Source of the DNA: Gyromitra esculenta
Taxonomy: Eukaryota; Ascomycota; Pezizomycetes; Pezizales; Discinaceae
NCBI GenBank assembly: GCA_038503075.1
Contig: JBCAML010000002.1
Coordinates: 2,108,001-2,172,000 of the forward strand
Length of the DNA stretch: 64,000 bases
Reading direction: 5' to 3'
The notes beneath the pieces are model-generated. The model had not been told where the DNA came from, did not search any database, and saw only the letters and a program-made list of their open reading frames with translations. How positions within the stretch are numbered: position 1 is the first letter of the stretch; each line of letters starts with the position of its first letter. Made by a program: the position numbers and the translations under genes. Positions 54,767 to 64,000 of the stretch are shown one piece after another.

Positions 54767-57700
54767 ATCTTTCTCTTTGAATTTCATTTTGCGTTTAGCT
54801 ATATATGGGTCATTGCATAGTTTCTGAACCTCGAAAGTTTTACTTAGTTTCCGCATAAAAGTTATAAATTAATCTAAACCAAGTGTCATAAATACTGGAT
54901 ATGTATAGTATTGATTGAAGTTCATCATTCTCTTCGATTCAATTAAATTCTTAAACATAGAACGCTACATAAAATACCAGCTAGGCCTAGGCTTAAGCTC
55001 ATATCTGAAGCTTATATATATATCGAAAGTGAAATAAACTAGGATACTAGTTGTGCAACCTACTCGCAAATACCGATTATAGAGAAATACCAATAAACCA
55101 AGTCTATGCTCTACTACGCCATTTCTGTGTACACGTGTGATCAAGCTTTCACTGCTTCACTAACGCTTGTGGTCGTGTGCGTGTGGTAAATATGTGAATT
55201 ACTCCGCATATGATCATATCAATAGGCCCTTAGGTTAACGTTGAAGTTAATGCAGATGTAGCTGTCTGCCGTACGCGTGCCCAGGCCGTTCAGCCTATCA
55301 CGACTCTTGGATCTGTACATGGAAAGTTTACAACATAAAAAATGAAGGCCTATTTCTGTCATTAGGATCCTAGAGATTGCATGGGTCGAGATGCTGTTAT
55401 TTGGGTTAATAGCTGTGCTTGTATCGAGAAAGCATTGGCTTGAACCAAGCTTGTGACAATATGATTAAGTACCACATATATTGGCGATGGCCCACTCACT
55501 ATAGTATGATTACGGGTGCCTGTTTCCCCTTGTTTTCTGATCCAGGAGCATGGGTTTCGGTATCGGCATGCTCATGCACACCTGTTCTATTGGAAGATAT
55601 TGCATTAGAACTCGCGGTTCCGGCCCGAGCAATGTTTTATCTGGGTATCATATGTTCTCTAATAGGGCTAATTGACCATATAGTCACCTCATCTAGACCC
55701 AAGAACCGAGGTCCCTATCGGAAACACTCCTCGTGCCGTGTACTTACTATACTCCCTCTCCCCACCTCTAAGGACCTAGGAACAGGCTTCTTTGCATGGT
55801 TTGCTAATCCATGATGCCGTTAATGCCGGCGGAGAATTTTCTCAAATCGTGAGAAAAAAGCACCCTGTTTTCTGTAGGGACCTAGTAGGTGTCACATTAA
55901 AGACAATGATATCTATTCAAACATAGCTAAAACTAAAATAATAATAACATCTAGAAGCAGAATCAATAACGCCTAATATCTATCTGGTGGGCTGGGGATA
56001 TGCTTACGTTGCCTGGACCCATGGGTGCAGGTTCTCGATCTGTTGCAGGATGTACTGCGGAAAGCTTTCTAGCTGACATGTCGACAGGGAATCTCTCGTT
56101 TCTGAGAAGCTAGAGTAGATGATCCGTGCACTTGGGCTAGTTGATACCTCCCGCGCCTTGGCCACTCAATGCATAGTTATTATTCAACGCTTAGTAAAAA
56201 AAATGCGCACTTCCGTGCTTATCCGGATCTTAGGCGAAATTTAGGGTTACAATTAGTTAGTCTTTACCAGTGAGCGAGTCCAAGGGGCCCGGTGAGTTTC
56301 TAGAACACCTAATTATAAGATTCCTGAGATTTATCTTGCTATCTAGCGCATTTGTCCATTCGCCAATCTTGATACACTGACTTGTGCACAGTGATTACAG
56401 GTGGCGTCAAATTCTCTAGCAAAAAAGCTCAAAGTGGAAAGATATTCCCAAAAACGAAATTGAAGAAAAGAAAGCTGATTCCATATACCACTTAAGGACA
56501 CACATCCTTCCCCATAATCGATATCTTCTAGAAGGTTGCGTGAGAAGATTGGCATGTCAAGTAATGATCAATTAATGATCAATGCACGATTATAATAGAT
56601 ATTCAATACCTTTGGAATATCTCCGGGCCTTATATTAAGCTATGGCTCTCTGAATAAGCTTCCGAAACGAAAAATTGTAGGTGGGAGACCTAGGTATAGT
56701 TTAATGTTCATTCTGCTCATACGTATTGTCCCAACAATTTTTTACTCTTCCCAAGCATTTCGTTTCGGGGGTGTAGAGTTTGACGTAATGAAGTTAAAGA
56801 CTCATGAGCACATAGGTGGGGGCGGGAGGTATGAATGTGGGTCACTTTAAGTGGCTGCGGAAGCATCGCATATCAGACGTTTCTTCAGCTGGGGAGTGGA
56901 ATTCGGCAATTATAAGGGGACGTAATTTTATAAGCATCTAAACCAGGGTAGCATGTATATAGGACAAAAAATTTACTCCGCTCATGTCGTTTCTGGCCTG
57001 ATTTCTCCAGTTTGTTTGCGACCTGCCCCACAGGCAGTAACCACAAGTGCTTATTTGCGCATTACATACCCACGCGTACGTCTCTTAGGACGGAATTTTT
57101 CGCGGTGGATACAAGACTAAATAGGTCTCGAGTTCAGGGTAACACCATTTTTGGAATTCTAGGTGATTTTCAAAGACGCGATTCCTACTAATCAGCTGAT
57201 TCGAGGTACTCGTTCCCGGCCGCTCTCCGCCTAGGCCTTCGTATATCTGAGTACATGTATTCCGGTTACGAGCTCCCAGCTATGAGTGATATATTCATAA
57301 GGCAAGTGTTTGTTTCGAATCCGTATAACACAATTCCGGTCAAAAATCGTGGGAACGAGAAAAATTCGGTTGGATTATTGCCCGAAATTGACCAAGCGCC
57401 TAAGATTTAGCGCGGTATTGGGAAGGAAATTTATCAATCATGATCGATCACGCTAACTCCATCAGCCATAGAAATGCATCAATTATCGTCCACACGGAAG
57501 AGCGGGAAAAGACAAAGAAATGACACATCCTCGGGAGGACGTTTTGTATAAATGGATCACGTGATGCATTTACAACCGATATTGCGGTGGGAAATTAAAT
57601 GCATTAGTAAATGGCAAAGTCATCAATAAACCCGTCAGTAAGTTCTTCGGGGAAAGTCGTCATTAGAGTCACTGGGAAAGGGAAAGTTGCTGGGAAAGGC

Positions 57701-58115
57701 TTTAGTAAATTATAAAGTGGTCTACAAATGCATATTTTTGCGCTTGCTGATGCAGTTTCATAAGCTAGCTTGTAGAGTAAGAGAGGCAGAAATATATCAG
57801 TAAATGCATCAGTTTCTCTATCTAATTCTGGGCCGAAATTTTTATCTGTGGGGTCATGATTCTCGGTACTGATATATCAAAATTTCAATTACTGAGCAGG
57901 CGCAGTCCAAACATTATACTGATTAATTCGCATGCTTTCACACCAGCTAACAGTATTTGGTGTCCCTCGTGCTCGCCATCTACACAGGGAGTACTAGTGT
58001 ACATATATGCCGTGTAAATAACTAATCTATAGGTAGTCACGTATTCATCGATCTCCGCACACGCTCTGGCCCGTTTACAAAGTGTCCAAAATGCAAACTA
58101 CTTTACAAATAGAGC
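54767..58115. other. Gene-poor AT-rich region
   Basis: No supported gene over more than 3 kb. The longest frame, 55419-55814 (+, 131 codons), shows no domain and is probably chance. Confidence 0.4.
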
Positions 58116-58700
58116 AAACTTGCAGATGGGTCGGCTCATATTCTAAGTAATTTTTATACTTAGTTAGTATCCCAAGTAAATGAGTTTTGGCAGGGCCACA
58201 AAAAGATTACAAAAGCCCGCAGCACAAGCCCGAGGCACTGGCTCGAAGTATATATATAAAAAAGGCAACTGAAGATATTGTACATTTAGATAGAATGATA
58301 TTTATTTAGTTCTTTAGACATACGGGTGTCGTTTTGCGAAAGCTCACAATCTAAAGTTTCGCCATCTCACGATCACCAAACAAAAGGACGGTGTAAGATT
58401 TAAGTATCAACCCTTAAGGTTGATTTTCGCTAATTGTAAAACTCATATACATAATTGCTAGATAACTTAATACTAAAGACCCCTGAAGGATCTGTAGTGC
58501 AATATGTTATTCAGCACTGTGGACCTTTTTTTGTGCCAAAGGGGGCCATTGGGCTTGGCCAGCGAATATTTACTTGGAATATGGGCTGGGTGTAAGCGAT
58601 ACCTTGACGATTGGTCAGCCCATCTGCAAGTTTATCTTCTTTGCAAATAAGCCAACCTGTTTGGCAATGGGCCGATCCATTTACAGATGGAGTTTGATAG
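58060..58700. repeat. Diverged inverted duplication, possible old TIR element
   Basis: AAACTTGCAGATGGG(T/C)(C/T)GGC at 58116-58135 recurs inverted at 58614-58633. Weaker matches flank it in the right order: GCCCGTTTACAAA with GGCCCATTGCCAAAC, and CCAAGTAAAT, then GGCC and CACAAAAAG. The arms are about 130-150 bp and decayed. The outer boundaries are not defined. Confidence 0.4.
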
Positions 58701-59038
58701 AATATGAATCGGAACATATATATCAAATCTAGATCTCGACGAAGGTATCATATACATATATAATGATCGCCATAACAACACATGTAGTCGACGAAGGGCG
58801 CGCTAATCGCATGTTTTTACTATGTAGGTAAGCATTAAGATGTGTGGGTACTGAATAGCCCTGAATAGTTAACACATATGCATCGGCTATGTTTTAAATC
58901 CCTAACTTGCGGCCATTTCTGCCAAGGGTGCATCTACACAGAATCACGAGCCGCAGCTAAATCCATATTAATGACTTTGTTTAATAATTCCTATACACCT
59001 CTTGTACATCGGTAGTTACGTGGGTATATGTTGGAAAG
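58701..59038. other. Spacer
   Basis: No gene recognised. Confidence 0.3.
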
Positions 59039-59290
59039 TTATTCACTACCCCCTGCTGTCCTTCCCCTTTCGTGCAATTTCATTACAGATCTACAAATCC
59101 CAAACCCTCCCATAAACGTGAAAACGGTTAGTGGGGCTGTGTGGAGTAGTGTATCGCCATAGAGTAATATTATAGCACTTGGGCCTAGCGAAAGCGCACT
59201 AAAGAATAAAATAAGGAGGATTTGAAAGAGCTCAATATCAGTTTCGGTTGCACGTATTTGTGCTGCAGTTGGCTTGAGATGGCGAGGCAT
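59039..59290 (-). CDS. Possible small membrane protein, 83 aa
   Basis: ATG-started open frame without introns. The N-terminus MPRHLKPTAAQIRATETDIE is hydrophilic. Two hydrophobic segments (about residues 23-44 and 52-67) are joined by a short YGDTLLHTAP loop, and the C-terminus is basic (KLHERGRTAGGSE). This layout is typical of small fungal hypothetical membrane proteins, but no family is recognised. It could be chance in a gene-poor region. Confidence 0.35.
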   Translation of the reverse strand: MPRHLKPTAAQIRATETDIELFQILLILFFSALSLGPSAIILLYGDTLLHTAPLTVFTFMGGFGICRSVMKLHERGRTAGGSE

Positions 59291-60585
59291 TCGTGATTTT
59301 AATGTCTGTCGTAGATGGAGTATATATATACATATCTATATCTACTAAAATCGAGGAGAGTGTGAGTGGAGAAAGTTTGCAGGATACATAGTGATCTCCC
59401 TGATCGTAGATTAAATGCTGAAGCCTGAACCTTTTGATGCATTATTTACCTGTGCGCCATAGAATTTTAAGCTGTGATATTTAGCACCAGGTGAAAGAGC
59501 AAGTACTTGGGTGTTCTGTTCACTACGCTATAGGAAATAATTCACGGTACGTACTTATCAGCCTTCAGGAATTAGAATGTTCAGATCATACTATCTAAAT
59601 TTAGGATTTGTTATACCTCACCAAGCTTATTCTATAGATTTATTTAGCGGCGAAGCTAGCTATATATGTTTGCATTCCAGGCCTAGGAATCGTTCCCAGT
59701 ACCGCGGTCCTCTGCGGGCTCTAATGCTCTTATATATTAAGTATGGAAACAACCAAGAAACTTTGTGAACGGACATGTGCATTTGGGTTAAACATTACAA
59801 CCCGTAAGAAATTATGTCATACTTAAAATCCAAAAAAAAACATCAAAGCAACATGCATCTACTTGTTGGGATTGTAATATCTCCATGGTAGTGAAGTGGA
59901 TCACACGTATGCGACTTACGTATAACTTATGCGTTGTAGATCCCGATGATTAAAATTTCCCTAACACCTGGCCTGGAGCTGGTGGCCCAAGGTAAGCCAG
60001 AGCTCGCTACCGAGATGCGGCTATTACACGGACCACATGATAATCCAACAACCACGCTAAACAATCAAGCCTATACGCGCCGAAGTGATTCACATAGGAT
60101 TGCAGATCCTTTGCCTGGGAACCACATCGTACATGTAGAATCGCCATAGCCCCATCCACGATATTGATTCTAGATAGCTATAACTGTGGCTTCGGCTAAT
60201 ATTTCGAGCTTTATACCTACATGTAGCTAGCATCGGCGGCTAGATGTGGTGCCGCAATCTCGAGTAACCTATAACTCAGCAGCAAACCATAGTATGGAGA
60301 GAAAATTTATGTCAACAACGCGCCTGTTAAATACCCGCCTTGGCGCATCCAAACGACGAACACCACCATCGTCAGTTTCTCACCGATATATCCACCAACA
60401 TCATCGAACGTGATCAGCTACTTTGGAAAAAAATCTGTAAGCCATTCAGCGGTCTCAGTACTAGTTACATATACTTACAATCTGTGGTAACTCCTTAGCT
60501 GCTTTCAAATCCCGTTGTCGAGGACTGCTGAAAAGGCCATCAGCAACGTACTGGTAGATCCTGTACACTCTCATCTGATTTTACC
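59291..60585. other. Upstream region of the acyltransferase gene
   Basis: No other gene is recognised. A short A/T-rich stretch (TATATATA near 59321) and a 67-codon frame at 59946-60149 (+) lack features. Confidence 0.35.
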
Positions 60586-61846
60586 ATGTCAATCCCCGCC
60601 TACGCCTTCATCTCAATCATAGGGCTTGACATCCTATCTCGCTGGGTTCCTCCTTTCCGCGGCCGAGCTTTCATCTTTGTACCCAGCATCATAGCATGTG
60701 CATTCATTGCACATTCTCGAAAAGTTTCTGAAGACACACAAACCAATTACTCCCTTGGCTCAGGATGGGCGGTATATATGTCAGCGATTGACAAGCTTCT
60801 TTTTACGACACCAGAACTTGCCTTTTGGCGGATTGGCGAGAAACAGGGGGAAGCATACTATTATGGCTTTGGTTTTAAGAAACTATGGTGGAGTATCTGT
60901 CAAAACCAGATGTTGAACCCTCGTGGTCTTGGATGGAACTACCAGGTCAATGGTGTACCTCAACTAAAAGGAAGACGTGACTTCCAATCGCGCTGGGCAT
61001 TTTGTTTCTACTCTAGCTTGAAATTCCTAGCGATGGGATTTGCATATGACTTTTGGCACGCAGTTTTTCATTCGCAGAATCGAGGCAACGGTGAAACTTT
61101 TATAAAAAGTGATCCTTTCGTCTGGAGGTGTGCGAACACGGTTGCAGTCACGTATGTCATATTTGCTGGTCTTCGGTTGGCTCACCTTGTCCTTTCAGTG
61201 ATAGCTGTTGGGCTAGGAATTAGTACTCCTGAGGTGAGACGCTCTGTAAATTCCGCGAGATCGTTTCACTAACATATCATCCCCACAGGAATGGCCACCC
61301 TTGTATGGTTCTATTCAAGACGCTTTCACTGTGAGGAGAGTTTGGAGCCGATTTTGGCACACAATGCTTCGTCGCGTAAATACCCCTAATCATGTTCCGC
61401 ACATACCAAAGCCAAGCTAACTAATATAGACCCTTACTGCCTATGGTGATGCTGTTGTGCGGATTCTCAATCTGAAGAAGGGATATGCACGATCTCTTGT
61501 ACATATGTACTTCGTCTTCTTTTTGTCTAGCCTCTGCCATGCCATCCCATTCCGCATTCTGTTTGAAACTCCCAGAATTCCGATGGGAACGTTATTTTTC
61601 TTCTCATCGCAAGCTGTAGCCATCACAGTTGAGGAAGCAATAGTTGGGCTATATAGACAGGTTTTTTCTGACCTGAGGCCACAGCCGTGGCATCGTGCAT
61701 TGGGGTCACTGTGGGTTGCTGCTTGGTTTTTTTGGGGCCTGCCATTCTTTCTTGATGACTTCGTCAACACAGGGATGATGAAAGCGACTGCTCCAGATTT
61801 TTATGTGTCGAAAGCTATCGGGGAGTACCTTGGTTGGGTTGGTTAG
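60586..61846 (+). CDS. Wax synthase-like (MBOAT-type) membrane acyltransferase
   Basis: Three exons: 60586-61233, 61289-61375 and 61430-61846, with 55- and 54-nt GT-AG introns. The total is 1152 nt, or 383 aa. Multiple hydrophobic segments indicate about 7-8 TM helices. The family core spans the introns: EWPPLYGSIQDAFTVRRVW, then SRFWHTMLRR, whose FWH-xx-LRR block holds the likely catalytic His. The exon-1 PRGLGWNYQVNGVPQL block is also typical (R-G-(I/L)-G-W). Fungal relatives include O-acyltransferases of secondary metabolism (AurE/TRI7-like) as well as uncharacterised proteins. Here there is no polyketide, terpene or peptide synthase within the window, so the acceptor is unknown. Continuous frames and conserved blocks at both junctions support the model. 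Confidence 0.87.
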
Positions 61847-64000
61847 ATCGAATTCGAAGGGAATTTCGAATTGGAATCAGAAACTGGCTTTCTCCTCTTG
61901 GTATTGTTTGGTGGAGCTGGGGGCTTTTCTAGAAAATGATTCCTTCGTGTTTGAGTAGATAGAACTGGTGGTCACGCCAACTAGGATAAAATCCAAAATT
62001 TCCATCTCCAAACTACTCAACTAGCTGAGATGAAAGCGTCACTAAAATCTAGCTTTTGGATCTTAACATTTAGTAGACTGTAAGCAGGCGGCGAACGTAA
62101 TGTCGTAGTACCGTTCCATTAGATTTTCATGGCTGCATGTATACACGAGCAAGAAATTAGCCTTTCGTCACTAAGTTGGGGTTTCTTTTAAAATATGTAC
62201 CCTAGTCCTCAAACATCCTATCTCTTGCCCTAGATCATTTAGGCTTAGATTATACACATAAACATATCTGGGGGTCTACGAAGTGCATCTCGCGTTCTCT
62301 AATCAGCCGTTCTAGCCATCCTGCAAGGGCTCCCAAAGTACACTCGAGTGGCTATAGGTTAAGGAATCTGTCTTGAACACTACATGTACATATGTAGTTT
62401 TCGATCCAAGAACACGAACATACAAGAATCTCAAGCTTTATTGAAAAACTTGAAAGTCTTTAATGAAGAAGACCTGGCGGCCAACACCAGCGGCCAACAC
62501 AGTGGGGTATACGAATATTTACTTATATATTCCTGTTTTGTTCAGGTGTATATCTGCAACTGAAAAAGGCATGTTCCATAGTCAGCCCCAGTGTTCGCAT
62601 TACCGATCCGGAGTTCTTGGTATCTGAGAATAAGCTCCAGCATGTACTCTATGAAACCAACAATATCCAATTTGGGATGAATGATGACCTCAACCTACTG
62701 GATTACACTACGTTTACAACCTAAATTCTTGCAACAACTTTATCTTCAAAATGTCTCGTCCGAAAATGCTACCCGGGATCTTCAGTTCTTTATTTTTGGC
62801 GATCCGCATACTGTGGATTTTTCGCATGGGGTTGGCTGCAGGTACGAGCGAGGTTGGTCTATTTTTGGATCCTGGTGAGTTCCCCCGAATAGTTGGCTTG
62901 CTAAGCCCAAACAGGAGATTGATGCGAGATTGACAAGGGGCACAGACCAAGTGGAGGCTTTCGTGCAGAAAGCCCTCGGCTGTGTACATCGTTGTGCCGA
63001 GATTTGGACATCTAACGGCACTGCAGCTCTAACTCCTCACCAACCAACCGCGTATGTTTATTTACAGCTCTACGGATTTCGGAGATGTCACCACAGGTAC
63101 CGGTAGTTTTTTTCCTGGGTTGGATTGGGCGCCGAGCACTGGAGTAGCTAGCTCTAAAGATGATTGAATCAAGTCTCTTCACTTGAGGTTTATATTGGGG
63201 AGATGAGTTGATTGCGAGAGAATTTTCTTACGGTCACTCTATTATAACAATTAGCGTTGTAAGAGAGTTTAAGTACGAAACAAATATTATTAGGGTCGCT
63301 TGCCTACTTGGCGATCACGACTGTAGCTGCTTAAGCGGTGTGGCGCTCTAGAGAAAAGGTTGGGTGTGTCTACCCACACTTGCTTTTTATGGAGCTCCTA
63401 CATGGGTCCACACACCAACATCCGCGCGTTGGTGATGAGCTGCACGTCCAAGACTCAGAGGGCTAACTGGGTCCTGCTAGATCTACGTTAATAATGACGT
63501 TTGGGGTGGTCTATTCTCTGGTATGGCGTGTTTGTGCGCCTATTCATCAAGCCCTATTTCCCACTACTATATACTCCTGCTTTGTTGGGTAGAGTTTATA
63601 TATCTGCAGGTATCCCCAGTGTAAGGTTCAAGCTTTTCAAGAACTCTTACGGCTGCTTCGAACTAATGTCCTCTACCTCTCCTTCTACCCCATCTCCCTG
63701 TCCTCTTGTTCTATTATAGTCTTTCGCTTCTTTCATTCCGATGACTTCTCTCAGTATACCACTGACCTTCCATTCGCTACTAATTCTGTAATGACTTTGA
63801 CTTCTCATCGCCCCGGTGGCTTTGTATTTTTCCCTATTTTATTCCCTTTTATACTTAGATAATATCTAAATTCTCAAGATTACTAAATCACTAGACTACT
63901 AGACTTTCTTCCAGCAACCACGAATTGCCCAACTAGAATGTCACCCCGTAGCCGGCGGCGGCGTTCGTTGACCATTTTCGCCCACCTTCTCGTGCTTTTT
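61847..64000. other. Downstream region, possible unresolved exon
   Basis: No complete gene. At 62875-62930 a GTGAGT donor, a TGCTAAGC branch-like site and a CCAAACAG acceptor lie 50 nt apart. The following plus-strand sequence (62926-63110) is open as EIDARLTRGTDQVEAFVQKA and continues. A start and a convincing 5' exon could not be fixed. The last 500 bp is pyrimidine-rich, as in the leaders of genes here, so a gene may begin just beyond the window. Confidence 0.3.

Noticed and set aside
1..64000. CRISPR arrays, bacterial operons, rRNA operons, secondary-metabolite clusters
   Set aside because: None present; spliced genes and chromoviruses show this is fungal nuclear DNA, and no backbone synthase is seen.

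Overview
This window is nuclear DNA of a filamentous ascomycete (Pezizomycotina). The evidence is short GT-AG introns of 47-171 nt with CTAAC/CTGAC-type branch sites, gene families typical of these fungi (rhodopsin-like 7TM proteins, an AA11 LPMO, an HSPA12-like Hsp70, a Dal5-type MFS carrier, a wax-synthase-like acyltransferase, F-box/ankyrin relics), chromovirus LTR retrotransposons, and C-to-T/G-to-A decay of repeats. A Leotiomycete is plausible, but I cannot fix the class from sequence alone.

Layout. 1-4.7 kb is gene-free and holds three decayed copies of a ~110-140 bp repeat. 4.77-5.84 kb (-) is a peroxisomal acyl-CoA thioesterase. 7.25-8.36 kb (-) is a four-exon 7TM rhodopsin-like protein, with a possible small two-exon gene divergent from it (8.40-8.78 kb, +). 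8.8-17.4 kb is gene-poor and contains a 901-bp TIR element, a 214-bp MITE and a perfect 22-bp palindrome. 17.45-18.93 kb (+) is an AA11 LPMO with a Gly/Thr-rich linker and hydrophobic C-terminus. 21.58-22.30 kb (+) is an unrecognised 239-aa protein. 25.35-27.93 kb (+) is a six-exon Hsp70-like ATPase behind a long pyrimidine-rich leader.

28.9-46.8 kb is a repeat island. It holds an F-box pseudogene, an F-box/ankyrin pseudogene, three MITEs, a solo LTR and two full-length Ty3/gypsy chromoviruses (A 34428-40450, B 40545-46356). Both retrotransposons lie on the minus strand 94 bp apart, and the cluster sits between inverted repeats at 32.8 and 46.65 kb. Genes resume with a second, seven-exon 7TM rhodopsin-like protein (49.99-51.39 kb, -), a seven-exon MFS carrier (52.86-54.77 kb, +) and a three-exon wax-synthase/MBOAT-like acyltransferase (60.59-61.85 kb, +). 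The remaining spacers are AT-rich with no recognisable genes.

The most notable biology is in the two retrotransposons. Both have a slippery T_TTA_AAC heptamer at the gag stop codon, then exactly 6 nt, then a perfect 8-9 bp stem whose pairs co-vary between A and B; pol is in the -1 frame. This is strong sequence evidence for programmed -1 frameshifting. Both also carry, 2 nt inside the 5' LTR, a 9-nt primer-binding site complementary to a 9-nt motif just downstream of the LTR TATA box, near the predicted RNA 5' end. That is the arrangement expected for Tf1/sushi-style self-priming. A has intact gag and a single stop in pol; B has intact pol and a broken gag, so the lesions are complementary. 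The cellular genes show no obvious shared pathway and no biosynthetic cluster is visible.
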